Translations under genes and position numbers: made by a program
From: Candidatus Woesearchaeota archaeon
Lineage (GTDB): Archaea > Nanobdellota > Nanobdellia > UBA10117 > WJKY01
Length of the DNA: 17,901 bases
NCBI GenBank assembly: GCA_014728835.1
Contig: WJKY01000016.1
Span: forward strand, 1 to 17,901
Reading direction: 5' to 3'
Notes under the pieces: generated by a model
What the model was told of the DNA's origin: nothing
Seen by the model: only the letters and a program-made list of their open reading frames with translations
The model's database searches: none
Shown here: one piece after another, positions 6,327-12,838 of the stretch
Numbering within the stretch: the stretch's first letter is position 1
Layout of the letters: the number at the start of each line of letters is the position of its first letter

Positions 6327-8390
6327 ATGAAAAAGTTAGTAATAGTATTGGCAGCATTCCTGGTCTTATGTTTTATGCCAGCAGGATTAGCTGATTTTGG
6401 TTTAAGTACTAGTGTTACTACACAAGCAACTTGCGCTACAGATACTGTTCTTTATAATGTGCAGGTTACTAATACAGGTGGACTAACAGATAGCTATACA
6501 GTTAGTATGTCAGGTGACGCAGCTGAATGGGCAGTTGCTGCTCCAGCTGGATTTAATCTTGAACCTGGCGAAACTGAAAATGTTTATGTTTATGTAACTC
6601 CTGTTTCTGGAGCACTTGTTGGCACATATGATTTGAAAATAATTATAAACAGCCGACATAGTGGAAAAGAATCAGTTGATTTAAACACAGAAGTTGCTAA
6701 TTGTCACAGTGTTGCGTTAACTGCAACAACACCAAGCAAAGAAGCTTGTGTGTGTACAATGGTGGAATATCCATTAACAATTGCAAACACTGGCAGATAT
6801 ACAGAGAATTTTGAGCTTAGCTTAAGTGGAAACGCAGCTGAGTGGGCAACACTATCTGATGAAACAGTTAGATTAGAAGCAGGAGAAAGCAAAGAGATTT
6901 TTGCTTATGTAACAACTGATTGCGATGCAATTGATGAATATGAATTATCTGTAAAGGCAGAATCTCAAAATTCAAATGCACTAACTTCACAGCAATTAAA
7001 TCTGATATCACAACCATGTTATGATTTTGACATGGCACCTGAAAAGAATTATTTATCCTTTTGTGAAAATACAGAAGTAAAGGTTCCTGTTACAATCAAG
7101 AATGAAGGTACAGCTGATAATACATACACTTTGAAAGTAGATGGTCCGCGTTGGGCAACTATGGAAAAAGAAAAAGTAACTGTTCCAGCTAGTTCTGAAG
7201 AGCAGATAAAACTAGTTCTTTTCCCTGAATACAAAGTTGCAGGCGACTTTAAAATTAAGGTAGCTGCAGTAGGCGAATTAGGCGAAGTTGCAACTGAAAA
7301 AGAATTAACTGCAAATGTATTAACTTGCCACTCCACTGACTTGAAAGTAGGCAAAGAAAGAGATGTTGTATGTCCTTACACCTCTAAAGTATACGAAGTC
7401 TCACTTGCCAATACTGGAGAATATGCAGAACACTATGCTTTGTCTGTAAGTGGAGCTGATTGGGCAACAATTGATCAACCATTTGTAAATCTTGACTCAG
7501 GGAATTCACAAAAAGTAAATTTAGAGATTAATCCAAAAGATGTTGCAGCAGGAAAATACATGTTAAAAGTAACTGCTGAATCACAAGATTCATGTGGAAC
7601 AACTGACAGCGATGAAATAGAAATAGAAATCGCATCAAAGGACAAGTGTTTTGGTGTGCAAGCATCAGCTGCTTTATCTTCTGTTGACGTAACTTATGGT
7701 GAAGGAGCGCTAATACCTGTGGTAATTGAAAACAAAGGAACAGAAACATCAACGTATTATTTGGATGTTTCAGGTACAGGCGCAAGTTATGCACAACTAA
7801 ATCCAGCAACAGTTGAGTTAGGTGGAAGAGAAGCTGAGACAATTTACTTATATACAGCAGTTCCAGAAGCAACACCACAAACAAAATACGCAGTAACAGT
7901 TTCTGCGCGGTTAGAAGATGGAACAGTTTCCAGTTCAACAACAGTAAATGTAAATGTTGTTTCAGCTGAAGAAGCTAAAAAAGAATCAATAGCAGAAAAA
8001 ACAAAAGAGCTGAATCTACCAGAGATTAATGTTGACAGAGAAGAAGTAAAAGCAAACATTGGAGAAAAAGTTAGTGGCTTAGCAAGTGGTGTTTCAAAGG
8101 ATGTAAGTGAAGAAAAAACCAAAGCCAGTGAAAGATTAAGTGGATTAAAAAGTAAGTTATCTGCTTTTAAGAACAAAACAATAATCTTTTTGTTTACCAA
8201 AACATTTTGGTTTTATAACTGGCTGTGGATTGCAATTATTATTTTAGTGTTTGCAATAATCGGCGCAGGAATAAGCGCACTTCCAGATGAAGAAGAAATA
8301 AATAAGAATCAGAAAAAGAAAAATAATAAAGACAAAAAAGAAGGTGGCGGATTCTGGAAGAAAATAGAGGACTTTTTAGAGGAAGAGTAA
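6327..8390 (+). CDS. Exported protein with five Ig-like (NEW3-type) repeats and a C-terminal anchor
   Basis: The protein has 687 residues from the ATG at 6327, chosen because it follows GGAGGTG and begins a clean signal peptide (1-22). An upstream TTG at 6279 would place 16 polar residues before it. Five repeats of about 105 residues follow, marked by Trp-Ala at 68, 173, 276 and 379 and a degenerate Tyr-Ala at 488. Each Trp-Ala is followed by a Gly- or Ser-containing turn and a hydrophobic strand. Repeats 2-4 carry a cysteine at the domain start and another about 15 residues later (126/141, 231/246, 334/349), likely disulfides outside the cell. Residues 545-615 are a charged helical stalk, 630-652 a membrane segment (617-627 may also enter the membrane), and the Lys-rich tail ends in an acidic helix. 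It is probably an envelope or adhesive surface protein; the partner is unknown. Confidence 0.88.
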   Translation: MKKLVIVLAAFLVLCFMPAGLADFGLSTSVTTQATCATDTVLYNVQVTNTGGLTDSYTVSMSGDAAEWAVAAPAGFNLEPGETENVYVYVTPVSGALVGTYDLKIIINSRHSGKESVDLNTEVANCHSVALTATTPSKEACVCTMVEYPLTIANTGRYTENFELSLSGNAAEWATLSDETVRLEAGESKEIFAYVTTDCDAIDEYELSVKAESQNSNALTSQQLNLISQPCYDFDMAPEKNYLSFCENTEVKVPVTIKNEGTADNTYTLKVDGPRWATMEKEKVTVPASSEEQIKLVLFPEYKVAGDFKIKVAAVGELGEVATEKELTANVLTCHSTDLKVGKERDVVCPYTSKVYEVSLANTGEYAEHYALSVSGADWATIDQPFVNLDSGNSQKVNLEINPKDVAAGKYMLKVTAESQDSCGTTDSDEIEIEIASKDKCFGVQASAALSSVDVTYGEGALIPVVIENKGTETSTYYLDVSGTGASYAQLNPATVELGGREAETIYLYTAVPEATPQTKYAVTVSARLEDGTVSSSTTVNVNVVSAEEAKKESIAEKTKELNLPEINVDREEVKANIGEKVSGLASGVSKDVSEEKTKASERLSGLKSKLSAFKNKTIIFLFTKTFWFYNWLWIAIIILVFAIIGAGISALPDEEEINKNQKKKNNKDKKEGGGFWKKIEDFLEEE

Positions 8391-8409
8391 TTCCTCTTTT
8401 CTTTTTGTT
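8378..8409 (+). terminator. Hairpin plus T-tract terminator with stop codon in the loop
   Basis: AGAGGAA (8378-8384) pairs with TTCCTCT (8391-8397). The 6-nt loop GAGTAA carries the stop codon of the Ig-repeat gene. A T-rich run follows. The layout matches the end of the PKD gene at 4501. Confidence 0.62.
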
Positions 8410-8431
8410 ATGGTATTTCTAGACCAATATT

Positions 8432-8473
8432 TTAAACCTTAACGTCCATAAAATCCTTAGCAGCTTTTGTATT
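8432..8473 (-). pseudogene. Detached second copy of the RNase Z C-terminal end
   Basis: On the minus strand this 42-nt segment reads Asn-Thr-Lys-Ala-Ala-Lys-Asp-Phe-Met-Asp-Val-Lys-Val-stop. The working RNase Z ends (8526-8567) with the same first eight residues, then Leu-Glu-Ile-Lys-Ile-stop. The DNA is identical at 30 of 42 positions, and every difference is synonymous, conservative or a switch between stop codons. The copy has no start and lies 52 bp beyond the real stop, so it is a relic. Either copy would give a 300-residue enzyme. Confidence 0.7.
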
Positions 8474-8525
8474 TGTCCGCCTGCTCGCGGACGAAGAGCC
8501 AGCATATTCAGCTTTGCTGAACACA
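8474..8525 (+). repeat. 52-bp hairpin module between the two RNase Z ends
   Basis: This GC-richer insert is bounded exactly by the two copies of the RNase Z end. It contains a hairpin GTCCGC/GCGGAC (8475-8480 with 8487-8492) and a second TTCAGC/GCTGAA with loop TTT (8507-8512 with 8516-8521). The order and sequence resemble 4651-4704 of the candidate RNA. There the first stem is GTCTGC/GCAGAC, a paired C-G to T-A change, and GCATATTC also starts the second hairpin. The second hairpin resembles one after EF-1A at 16978-16994. The module probably belongs to a dispersed family of palindromic elements or RNA fragments. Confidence 0.5.
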
Positions 8526-9428
8526 CTATATTTTGATCTCTAGAAAATCTTTTGCAGCTTTTGTGTTCTTAAAAACACCTTTAGCTTCCTTTAGCAAAGG
8601 CTTTACATTTCTAAATCTTTGGCTAAAGTGAGTAATAATTAGCTGTTTGACCTTTGCTTTCTTTGCTAACTTGCCAGCTTGTTTAGCTGTCATATGGCCG
8701 CGCTCTGCAGCAGCTTCTTTGTATTCTTGGCTAAAAGTTGCCTCGCAAATAAATATATCTGAGTCTTTTGCAAATTCAGCTACTTGGTCTGTTGCTAAAG
8801 CATCAACTACGTAAGTTATTTTTTTACCTGGCTTTGTAAACGTAGCTTTTTCAAATTTGATTTTTTTTCCTTTCCATGTAATATTTTTGCCTTGCTGTAG
8901 TTTTTTTAGAATAGGATGCGGAGCTTTTAATCCGAATTTTTTCAAATAACTAGTATTAATTTTAATTTTATCTTTTTGAATCCATGACCAGCCAATACAT
9001 GTCACAACATGCTGCATTTTTGCAGCCCAGAGTTCATATTTATTTGTTTCAAATATTTTTTTAGGTTTTCTAACATCTATTTCATGAATATTTAATTTAT
9101 ATTTGATTTTGATTTCAAATGCACTAAGCATGTGCTTTATATATTTTTTAGTTCCTTTTGGTCCAAATATATCCAAAGCCTTTGTTCTATTACTCATGTG
9201 AAAAGACTCAAGCAAACCAGGAATTCCAAGCACATGATCACCATGCCAATGAGTAATTAATATTTTAGAAATTTTCATTGGTGCAAGCCCAGCTATTCTA
9301 ATTTGTCTTTGTGTTCCTTCACCACAATCAAAAAGAATTGTTTCTGGCCCCATATCTAGAGCTACGCAAGAATGATTTCTTTTTTTGGTTGGGAATACTG
9401 AGCTAGTGCCCAGAAATGTAATTTTCAT
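8526..9428 (-). CDS. rnz: Ribonuclease Z (tRNA 3' processing endonuclease)
   Basis: RNase Z is a zinc metallo-beta-lactamase-fold enzyme that cuts the 3' trailer from precursor tRNA. The 300-residue protein shows Thr-His-Trp-His-Gly-Asp-His (59-65; metal ligands His60, His62, Asp64, His65), His140, Asp209, the family box Gly-His-Met-Thr-Ala-Lys-Gln (244-250, His245) and Thr-His-Phe-Ser (266-269, His267). Leu-Gly-Thr-Ser-Ser near the N-terminus is also typical. The usual residue at Trp61 is often Leu, a mild variation. The length is normal for the short form of the enzyme. A TATA-like element on the minus strand lies 24 nt before the ATG, so the transcript is probably leaderless despite a small upstream gene 30 nt away. 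Its C-terminal codons exist twice (see 8432-8473). Confidence 0.96.
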   Translation of the reverse strand: MKITFLGTSSVFPTKKRNHSCVALDMGPETILFDCGEGTQRQIRIAGLAPMKISKILITHWHGDHVLGIPGLLESFHMSNRTKALDIFGPKGTKKYIKHMLSAFEIKIKYKLNIHEIDVRKPKKIFETNKYELWAAKMQHVVTCIGWSWIQKDKIKINTSYLKKFGLKAPHPILKKLQQGKNITWKGKKIKFEKATFTKPGKKITYVVDALATDQVAEFAKDSDIFICEATFSQEYKEAAAERGHMTAKQAGKLAKKAKVKQLIITHFSQRFRNVKPLLKEAKGVFKNTKAAKDFLEIKI

Positions 9429-9447
9429 TAAAATTAAAAAGAAAACC

Positions 9448-9457
9448 TTATTTTTAA
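9448..9457 (-). promoter_or_regulatory. TATA box for leaderless RNase Z transcript
   Basis: On the minus strand TTAAAAATAA is centred about 24 nt before the RNase Z ATG, so transcription would begin at or within a few nt of the start codon. It lies in the 30-nt gap between two co-directional genes. Confidence 0.5.
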
Positions 9458-9458
9458 G

Positions 9459-9728
9459 CTATGCGGTTTGTTCGTAATTTATTTCATAAAAATCATAGTC
9501 TTGTAAATACCCTAAGACCTTATCAACAGTGTCTTTTTTACTTTCTGGAAATTTCAAAGAAAATTCATGCCAACCAAGACCACCGTCTTCCACTTTTGTT
9601 TCAATGCTAATATATCCTACAGGCCCTAATCTTCTTGATACGTTAGCCCATATCATTCTTTCAAACAAAGAAATAAATTTTTCTTCACGTTCTCCATCAC
9701 ACCGTTTAAATGCGCCTATGTATTTCAT
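9459..9728 (-). CDS. Small uncharacterised protein (89 aa)
   Basis: This 89-residue soluble protein has no signal peptide or membrane segment. The central part (about 39-70) looks like alternating strands and a helix, and the C-terminus is acidic and aromatic. I recognise no family. It lies 30 nt upstream of and co-directional with RNase Z, and head-to-head with the EndA gene across a 105-nt spacer, so a link to RNA processing is possible but is inference from position only. The ATG is placed about 29 nt downstream of a minus-strand TTTAAA element, consistent with a leaderless or very short leader transcript. The opposite-strand 68-codon frame over the same bases is taken as a shadow. Confidence 0.7.
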   Translation of the reverse strand: MKYIGAFKRCDGEREEKFISLFERMIWANVSRRLGPVGYISIETKVEDGGLGWHEFSLKFPESKKDTVDKVLGYLQDYDFYEINYEQTA

Positions 9729-9753
9729 CAGTTAATCTTTTAAAAAAGAAATA

Positions 9754-9761
9754 ATTTAAAC
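9754..9761. promoter_or_regulatory. Divergent promoter core between the 89-aa gene and endA
   Basis: ATTTAAAC contains the palindrome TTTAAA (9755-9760). It sits about 29 nt before the minus-strand ATG at 9728 and 75-80 nt before endA. It could serve both directions, giving the - gene almost no leader and endA a leader of about 50 nt. Confidence 0.4.
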
Positions 9762-9833
9762 TTATCGGGGTGAAAAGAACTCATATAGTTATTTGGGATG
9801 GTAAAGCACCTAATAACGTGAAGTTCTATAACT

Positions 9834-10469
9834 ATGCCAAGGAAAAAAAGAAAAACCAAGAAAAAAACCAAACAAAAAGTAAAGAAAAAGCCAAAGAAGC
9901 TTAAGAAAAAGTCCAAAGAAGCAGACATAAAACTAAAAGAGCCAATTAAAGGATATATCATAGGAAATAAAATTGTTGTTACAGATGATTATGAAGAAGC
10001 ACTTGCTTTTTACAACCGCTCTGCATTTGGTGAAATACACGGCGTCAAGAAAAAACAAATAGAATTTTCTTTAGTTGAAGCACTTTATTTATTAGAACGA
10101 GAAAAAATGAAAGTGTACAGCGGCACAAGAACTCTGAACTTTGAACAATTTGTTAGAAAAGCAAATAGATTAGAACCTGGTTTCTGGACACGATATCAGG
10201 TTTATAGGGACATTAGAACGCGCGGATATATTACTAAAACAGCTCTTAAATTTGGTGCAGATTTTAGAGTTTATACGCGCGGCAAAAAACCAGGCGAAGC
10301 ACACGCAAAATGGGTTTTATTTGCAACTGCAGAAAGTGATAAATACACATGGAGACAATTTGCAGCTATGAATAGAGTAGCTCATTCAACAAGAAAAAAG
10401 TTATTAATTGGTATTGTTGATGAAGAAGGTGAGGTTACATTTTATGAGTGTCGCTGGAAAAGGCCTTAA
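9834..10469 (+). CDS. endA: tRNA-splicing endonuclease EndA with Lys-rich N-terminal extension
   Basis: EndA cuts introns out of precursor tRNA (and rRNA) at bulge-helix-bulge sites. The 211-residue protein has the N-terminal domain (about 36-110) and the catalytic domain (about 119-210) of the family. It keeps the triad Tyr147 (Arg-Val-Tyr), His157 (Gly-Glu-Ala-His) and Lys188 (Arg-Lys-Lys-Leu); the Tyr-to-His spacing of 10 and His-to-Lys spacing of 31 match the Methanocaldococcus enzyme. The length of the conserved part suits a homotetramer-type subunit. Unusually, about 35 residues at the N-terminus are almost all Lys, Arg, Thr and Pro, an extension likely to bind RNA. An in-frame TGA about 15 nt upstream makes ATG 9834 the first possible start. 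The 3' end overlaps the convergent gene by 35 bp. Confidence 0.95.
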   Translation: MPRKKRKTKKKTKQKVKKKPKKLKKKSKEADIKLKEPIKGYIIGNKIVVTDDYEEALAFYNRSAFGEIHGVKKKQIEFSLVEALYLLEREKMKVYSGTRTLNFEQFVRKANRLEPGFWTRYQVYRDIRTRGYITKTALKFGADFRVYTRGKKPGEAHAKWVLFATAESDKYTWRQFAAMNRVAHSTRKKLLIGIVDEEGEVTFYECRWKRP

Positions 10470-11025
10470 TCCCTTTTTTTAATTTTTTATAACGATTATT
10501 AGAGTATGTTCGGTTAATACCAATGTCTTTAAACACATCAATTACTAAGCTATAAACTTTAGAAATCCAATAATATTTTCTGGAAAGTTTTATATTATTT
10601 TTATTTTCCTCGATTGCTTTATCTTTATACTTATCTGATTCTTTGCTTATCTGTTTAAAGTATTTTTTAAGTTGTCCTGTAGAATTTGCGTGACGAAATA
10701 ATTTTGAAACCTGCAATTCGAGAATACGAACGTCATTAAAATAAAATTTACTAGAAAGGTTTAAGTTCCGTATGAGTTTGTCCAGTTGTTTATATATTTT
10801 TGGAATATAATTTTTGCGAGCTTTAAATACAAGGTCTTCTATTTTTATACCAATGTCTAGTCCTAATTCTTTTGCTCTGGAGAGAGCAAGTTTTTCAGAT
10901 ACAAGAGCAAGATGATATTTACCGTCTTTTGCTTCATGTTCTAAGTTTCCTAAATATTTTACAAGTTTGCTGTCTTCTTTAAGGTCTTTTGAGTGTTTTT
11001 TTAATAATGTAATAAGTGACATCAT
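10435..11025 (-). CDS. Uncharacterised helical basic protein (196 aa)
   Basis: This soluble protein of 196 residues (from the ATG at 11025) is rich in Lys and Leu and looks all-helical, with a basic C-terminus. I see no signal peptide, membrane segment or recognised motif. Possible starts are GTG at 11037 and ATGs at 11025 and 11022. I prefer 11025 because a minus-strand TTTTAAAT element is centred 26 nt upstream, the spacing seen for other leaderless genes here. Its last 35 bp overlap the 3' end of endA on the opposite strand, so the two transcripts would be complementary at their ends. The function is unknown. Confidence 0.7.
   Translation of the reverse strand: MMSLITLLKKHSKDLKEDSKLVKYLGNLEHEAKDGKYHLALVSEKLALSRAKELGLDIGIKIEDLVFKARKNYIPKIYKQLDKLIRNLNLSSKFYFNDVRILELQVSKLFRHANSTGQLKKYFKQISKESDKYKDKAIEENKNNIKLSRKYYWISKVYSLVIDVFKDIGINRTYSNNRYKKLKKGIKAFSSDTHKM
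10458..10480 (+). terminator. Hairpin plus T-tract terminator with endA stop codon in the loop
   Basis: AAAAGG (10458-10463) pairs with CCTTTT (10472-10477). The endA TAA (10467-10469) is in the 8-nt loop and a T-run continues to 10480. It lies inside the overlapping gene of the other strand. Confidence 0.45.
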
Positions 11026-11046
11026 TAAGTAATACACATGTTAAAG

Positions 11047-11055
11047 ATTTAAAAC
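11047..11055 (-). promoter_or_regulatory. TATA box for the 196-aa gene
   Basis: The minus-strand sequence GTTTTAAAT is centred 26 nt before the ATG at 11025, supporting a leaderless transcript and that start choice. Confidence 0.45.
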
Positions 11056-11065
11056 TGCCGCAATG

Positions 11066-11072
11066 TTTATAA
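11066..11072 (+). promoter_or_regulatory. TATA box for leaderless glyS
   Basis: TTTATAA is centred about 28 nt before the GlyRS ATG. No Shine-Dalgarno is present before that ATG. Confidence 0.5.
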
Positions 11073-11096
11073 TGATATAAGATTATTTTATTTATA

Positions 11097-12551
11097 ATGG
11101 CTAATAAATATGAGAAAGTTACTGAACTGGCGTTAAGAAAAGGATTTTACTTTTCATCTGCAGAGATTTATCCATCTGCAACTGCTGGTTTTTATGAATA
11201 TGGACCTTTGGGCACAGCTCTAAAACGTAAGTTTGTTAAAATCTGGCGGCAAATGATTGTAAAGAAAGACGACATGCTTGAACTTGATGGCTCTACTGTT
11301 TTACCAGGAACAGTTTTTGAGCATTCTGGACATTTTAAGAATTTTGTAGATCCAGTTGTTGAATGTAAGAAATGCAAAAAAATTCATAGAGCAGACAAAT
11401 TAATTGAAGAAGCTACAAAAAAACACACTCCTGAAGCACTATCGCTTAAGGAGTTCGATAAACTTTTGAAAAAGTACAAAGTCAAATGTCCTTGCGGTGG
11501 AAAACTTGGTAAAGTAAACAAATTTAATATGATGTTTTCATTTACAGTTGGTCCGCGCAAATCAGAAAAAGTTGCATTACGTCCAGAAACTTGCCAGAAT
11601 ATTTTCTTGGATTTTGCACGCATCTTTAAAGTATCGCGAGCAAAACTACCAATTGGAATCGCACAAGTTGGTAGAGCATATAGAAATGAAATATCTCCAA
11701 GACAAAGTTTAATTAGAACACGAGAATTTTCGCAGGCAGAAGTTGAAGTTTTTTTTAATCCAAAAAAAGCAAATAAATGTCCAAAGTTTGATGAAATTAA
11801 AAATTACAAACTTAAACTTTTGCGCCTTGGAAAGAAAAAAGTTCAAAAAATAAAAGCCGTAGATGCAGTAAAGAAAAAAATTGTTACTTCAAAACTATCT
11901 GCATATTATCTTGCTTTGCTTCAGAAATTTTATGAAGAAGTTGGTCTTACTGATTTTAGATTTAGAGAAGTTAGTAAAGATGAAAGAGCATTTTATGCAA
12001 AAGAAACTTGGGATTTTGAAATTAAAACTTCTGTTGGTTGGATAGAATGCGTTGCATGTAATTATAGAACAGACCATGATTTAATTTCACATGCAAAAGG
12101 AAGCAAACAAAAATTAGAAGTAATGGATGAAAATGAAAAAGTATTGCCGCATGTGTTTGAATTATCAATGGGTATTGATCGTTCACTTTATTGTCTTTTA
12201 GAACATGCATTTGCAGAAGAAACAGTAAGAGGGCAAAAAAGAGTTGTTTTAAAACTAAATCAAAAACTTTCACCTTATTTTATTGCAGTATTTCCATTAA
12301 TTAAGAAAGATAAATTACCAGCAAAAGCAAAAAAAGTAATACAACTGTTAGGAACTTGCTGGGATATTTTTTACGACGAATCTGGCTCAATAGGTAAAAG
12401 GTATCGTCGCATGGATGAAATTGGAACTCCTTTTTGTATTACTGTTGACCACCAAACTCTGGAAGATAATACAGTTACTGTTAGAGACAGAGATACAATG
12501 AAGCAAAAAAGAATTAAGTTAGATAAATTATGTAATTTTTTCTTAAAATAA
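11097..12551 (+). CDS. glyS: Glycyl-tRNA synthetase, archaeal/eukaryotic dimeric type
   Basis: This enzyme charges tRNA-Gly with glycine using ATP. It is a class II synthetase: motif 1 region near 29-55, motif 2 near 192-218 (Gly-Arg-Ala-Tyr-Arg-Asn-Glu, then Arg-Thr-Arg-Glu-Phe at 207-211) and motif 3 near 356-368 (Gly-Ile-Asp-Arg at 359-362). A zinc-binding insert is indicated by Cys90-x2-Cys93 and Cys131-x-Cys133. The C-terminal anticodon-binding domain starts at about 390 and holds Gly-Lys-Arg-Tyr-Arg-Arg (433-438). At 484 residues it is shorter than the roughly 570 usual for archaea (family knowledge), mainly by smaller insertions, in keeping with a reduced genome. There is no Shine-Dalgarno; a TATA element about 28 nt upstream suggests a leaderless mRNA. 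Confidence 0.96.
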   Translation: MANKYEKVTELALRKGFYFSSAEIYPSATAGFYEYGPLGTALKRKFVKIWRQMIVKKDDMLELDGSTVLPGTVFEHSGHFKNFVDPVVECKKCKKIHRADKLIEEATKKHTPEALSLKEFDKLLKKYKVKCPCGGKLGKVNKFNMMFSFTVGPRKSEKVALRPETCQNIFLDFARIFKVSRAKLPIGIAQVGRAYRNEISPRQSLIRTREFSQAEVEVFFNPKKANKCPKFDEIKNYKLKLLRLGKKKVQKIKAVDAVKKKIVTSKLSAYYLALLQKFYEEVGLTDFRFREVSKDERAFYAKETWDFEIKTSVGWIECVACNYRTDHDLISHAKGSKQKLEVMDENEKVLPHVFELSMGIDRSLYCLLEHAFAEETVRGQKRVVLKLNQKLSPYFIAVFPLIKKDKLPAKAKKVIQLLGTCWDIFYDESGSIGKRYRRMDEIGTPFCITVDHQTLEDNTVTVRDRDTMKQKRIKLDKLCNFFLK

Positions 12552-12838
12552 TTAGAACCTCCTTAAGGGAAAGAAACGCAATCTGCGTCAGTGTAGTATT
12601 GGGGTAAAGAGGTCAAAAATATAAAGATTTCTATGCTGCGCAATATAGAGCAGATATAAGCTTTAAATGATGATATTTGTTCAAAATCAGACAGCTGAGG
12701 GGCTATTATATGTCTTAAACAGCGTGAAAAAATCATAGATTTAAAGAAAAATCCATTAATTCCTTGCTATATAGCAATTAAATATCTTTTTCCAAACCAT
12801 CGAAACAATTATAAATTGCGCTTTTAACTGAACTCCTA
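12552..12838. other. Intergenic region between glyS and EF-2 with small inverted repeats
   Basis: This 287-nt gap holds no convincing gene. It has a short hairpin ACGCA/TGCGT (12576-12588, loop ATC) soon after the GlyRS stop. A weak box C/D-like segment lies at 12659-12704. A perfect 14-bp palindrome TTGCTATATAGCAA (12764-12777) lies about 32 bp upstream of the EF-2 TATA box and could bind a dimeric regulator (inference). The remainder is AT-rich. Confidence 0.5.
12801..12817 (+). promoter_or_regulatory. BRE/TATA promoter for leaderless EF-2
   Basis: CGAAACA (12801-12807) precedes TTATAAATT (12809-12817), centred about 26 nt before the EF-2 ATG. The same CGAAACA precedes the TATA box of the surface gene at 4918. 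No Shine-Dalgarno is present, so the mRNA is probably leaderless. Confidence 0.6.

Noticed and set aside
7528..8200. Long minus-strand frames across the Ig-repeat gene
   Set aside because: Low-complexity Leu/Ser/Phe-rich translations opposite a clear coding gene; shadow frames of its biased codons.
9529..9735. 68-residue + strand frame
   Set aside because: It lies wholly antisense to the 89-aa gene, which has a better-placed promoter and start; treated as a shadow frame.
9770..9904. 44-codon frame from GTG as a separate gene
   Set aside because: It has no Shine-Dalgarno, its first codons lie upstream of the start expected from the TATA box at 9754, and its second half is Lys-rich only because it shares bases with endA; kept as a note, not annotated.
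12552..12568. Match to the 16S rRNA 3' end (ACCTCCTT)
   Set aside because: Only about 8 bases match by chance, with no neighbouring rRNA sequence.
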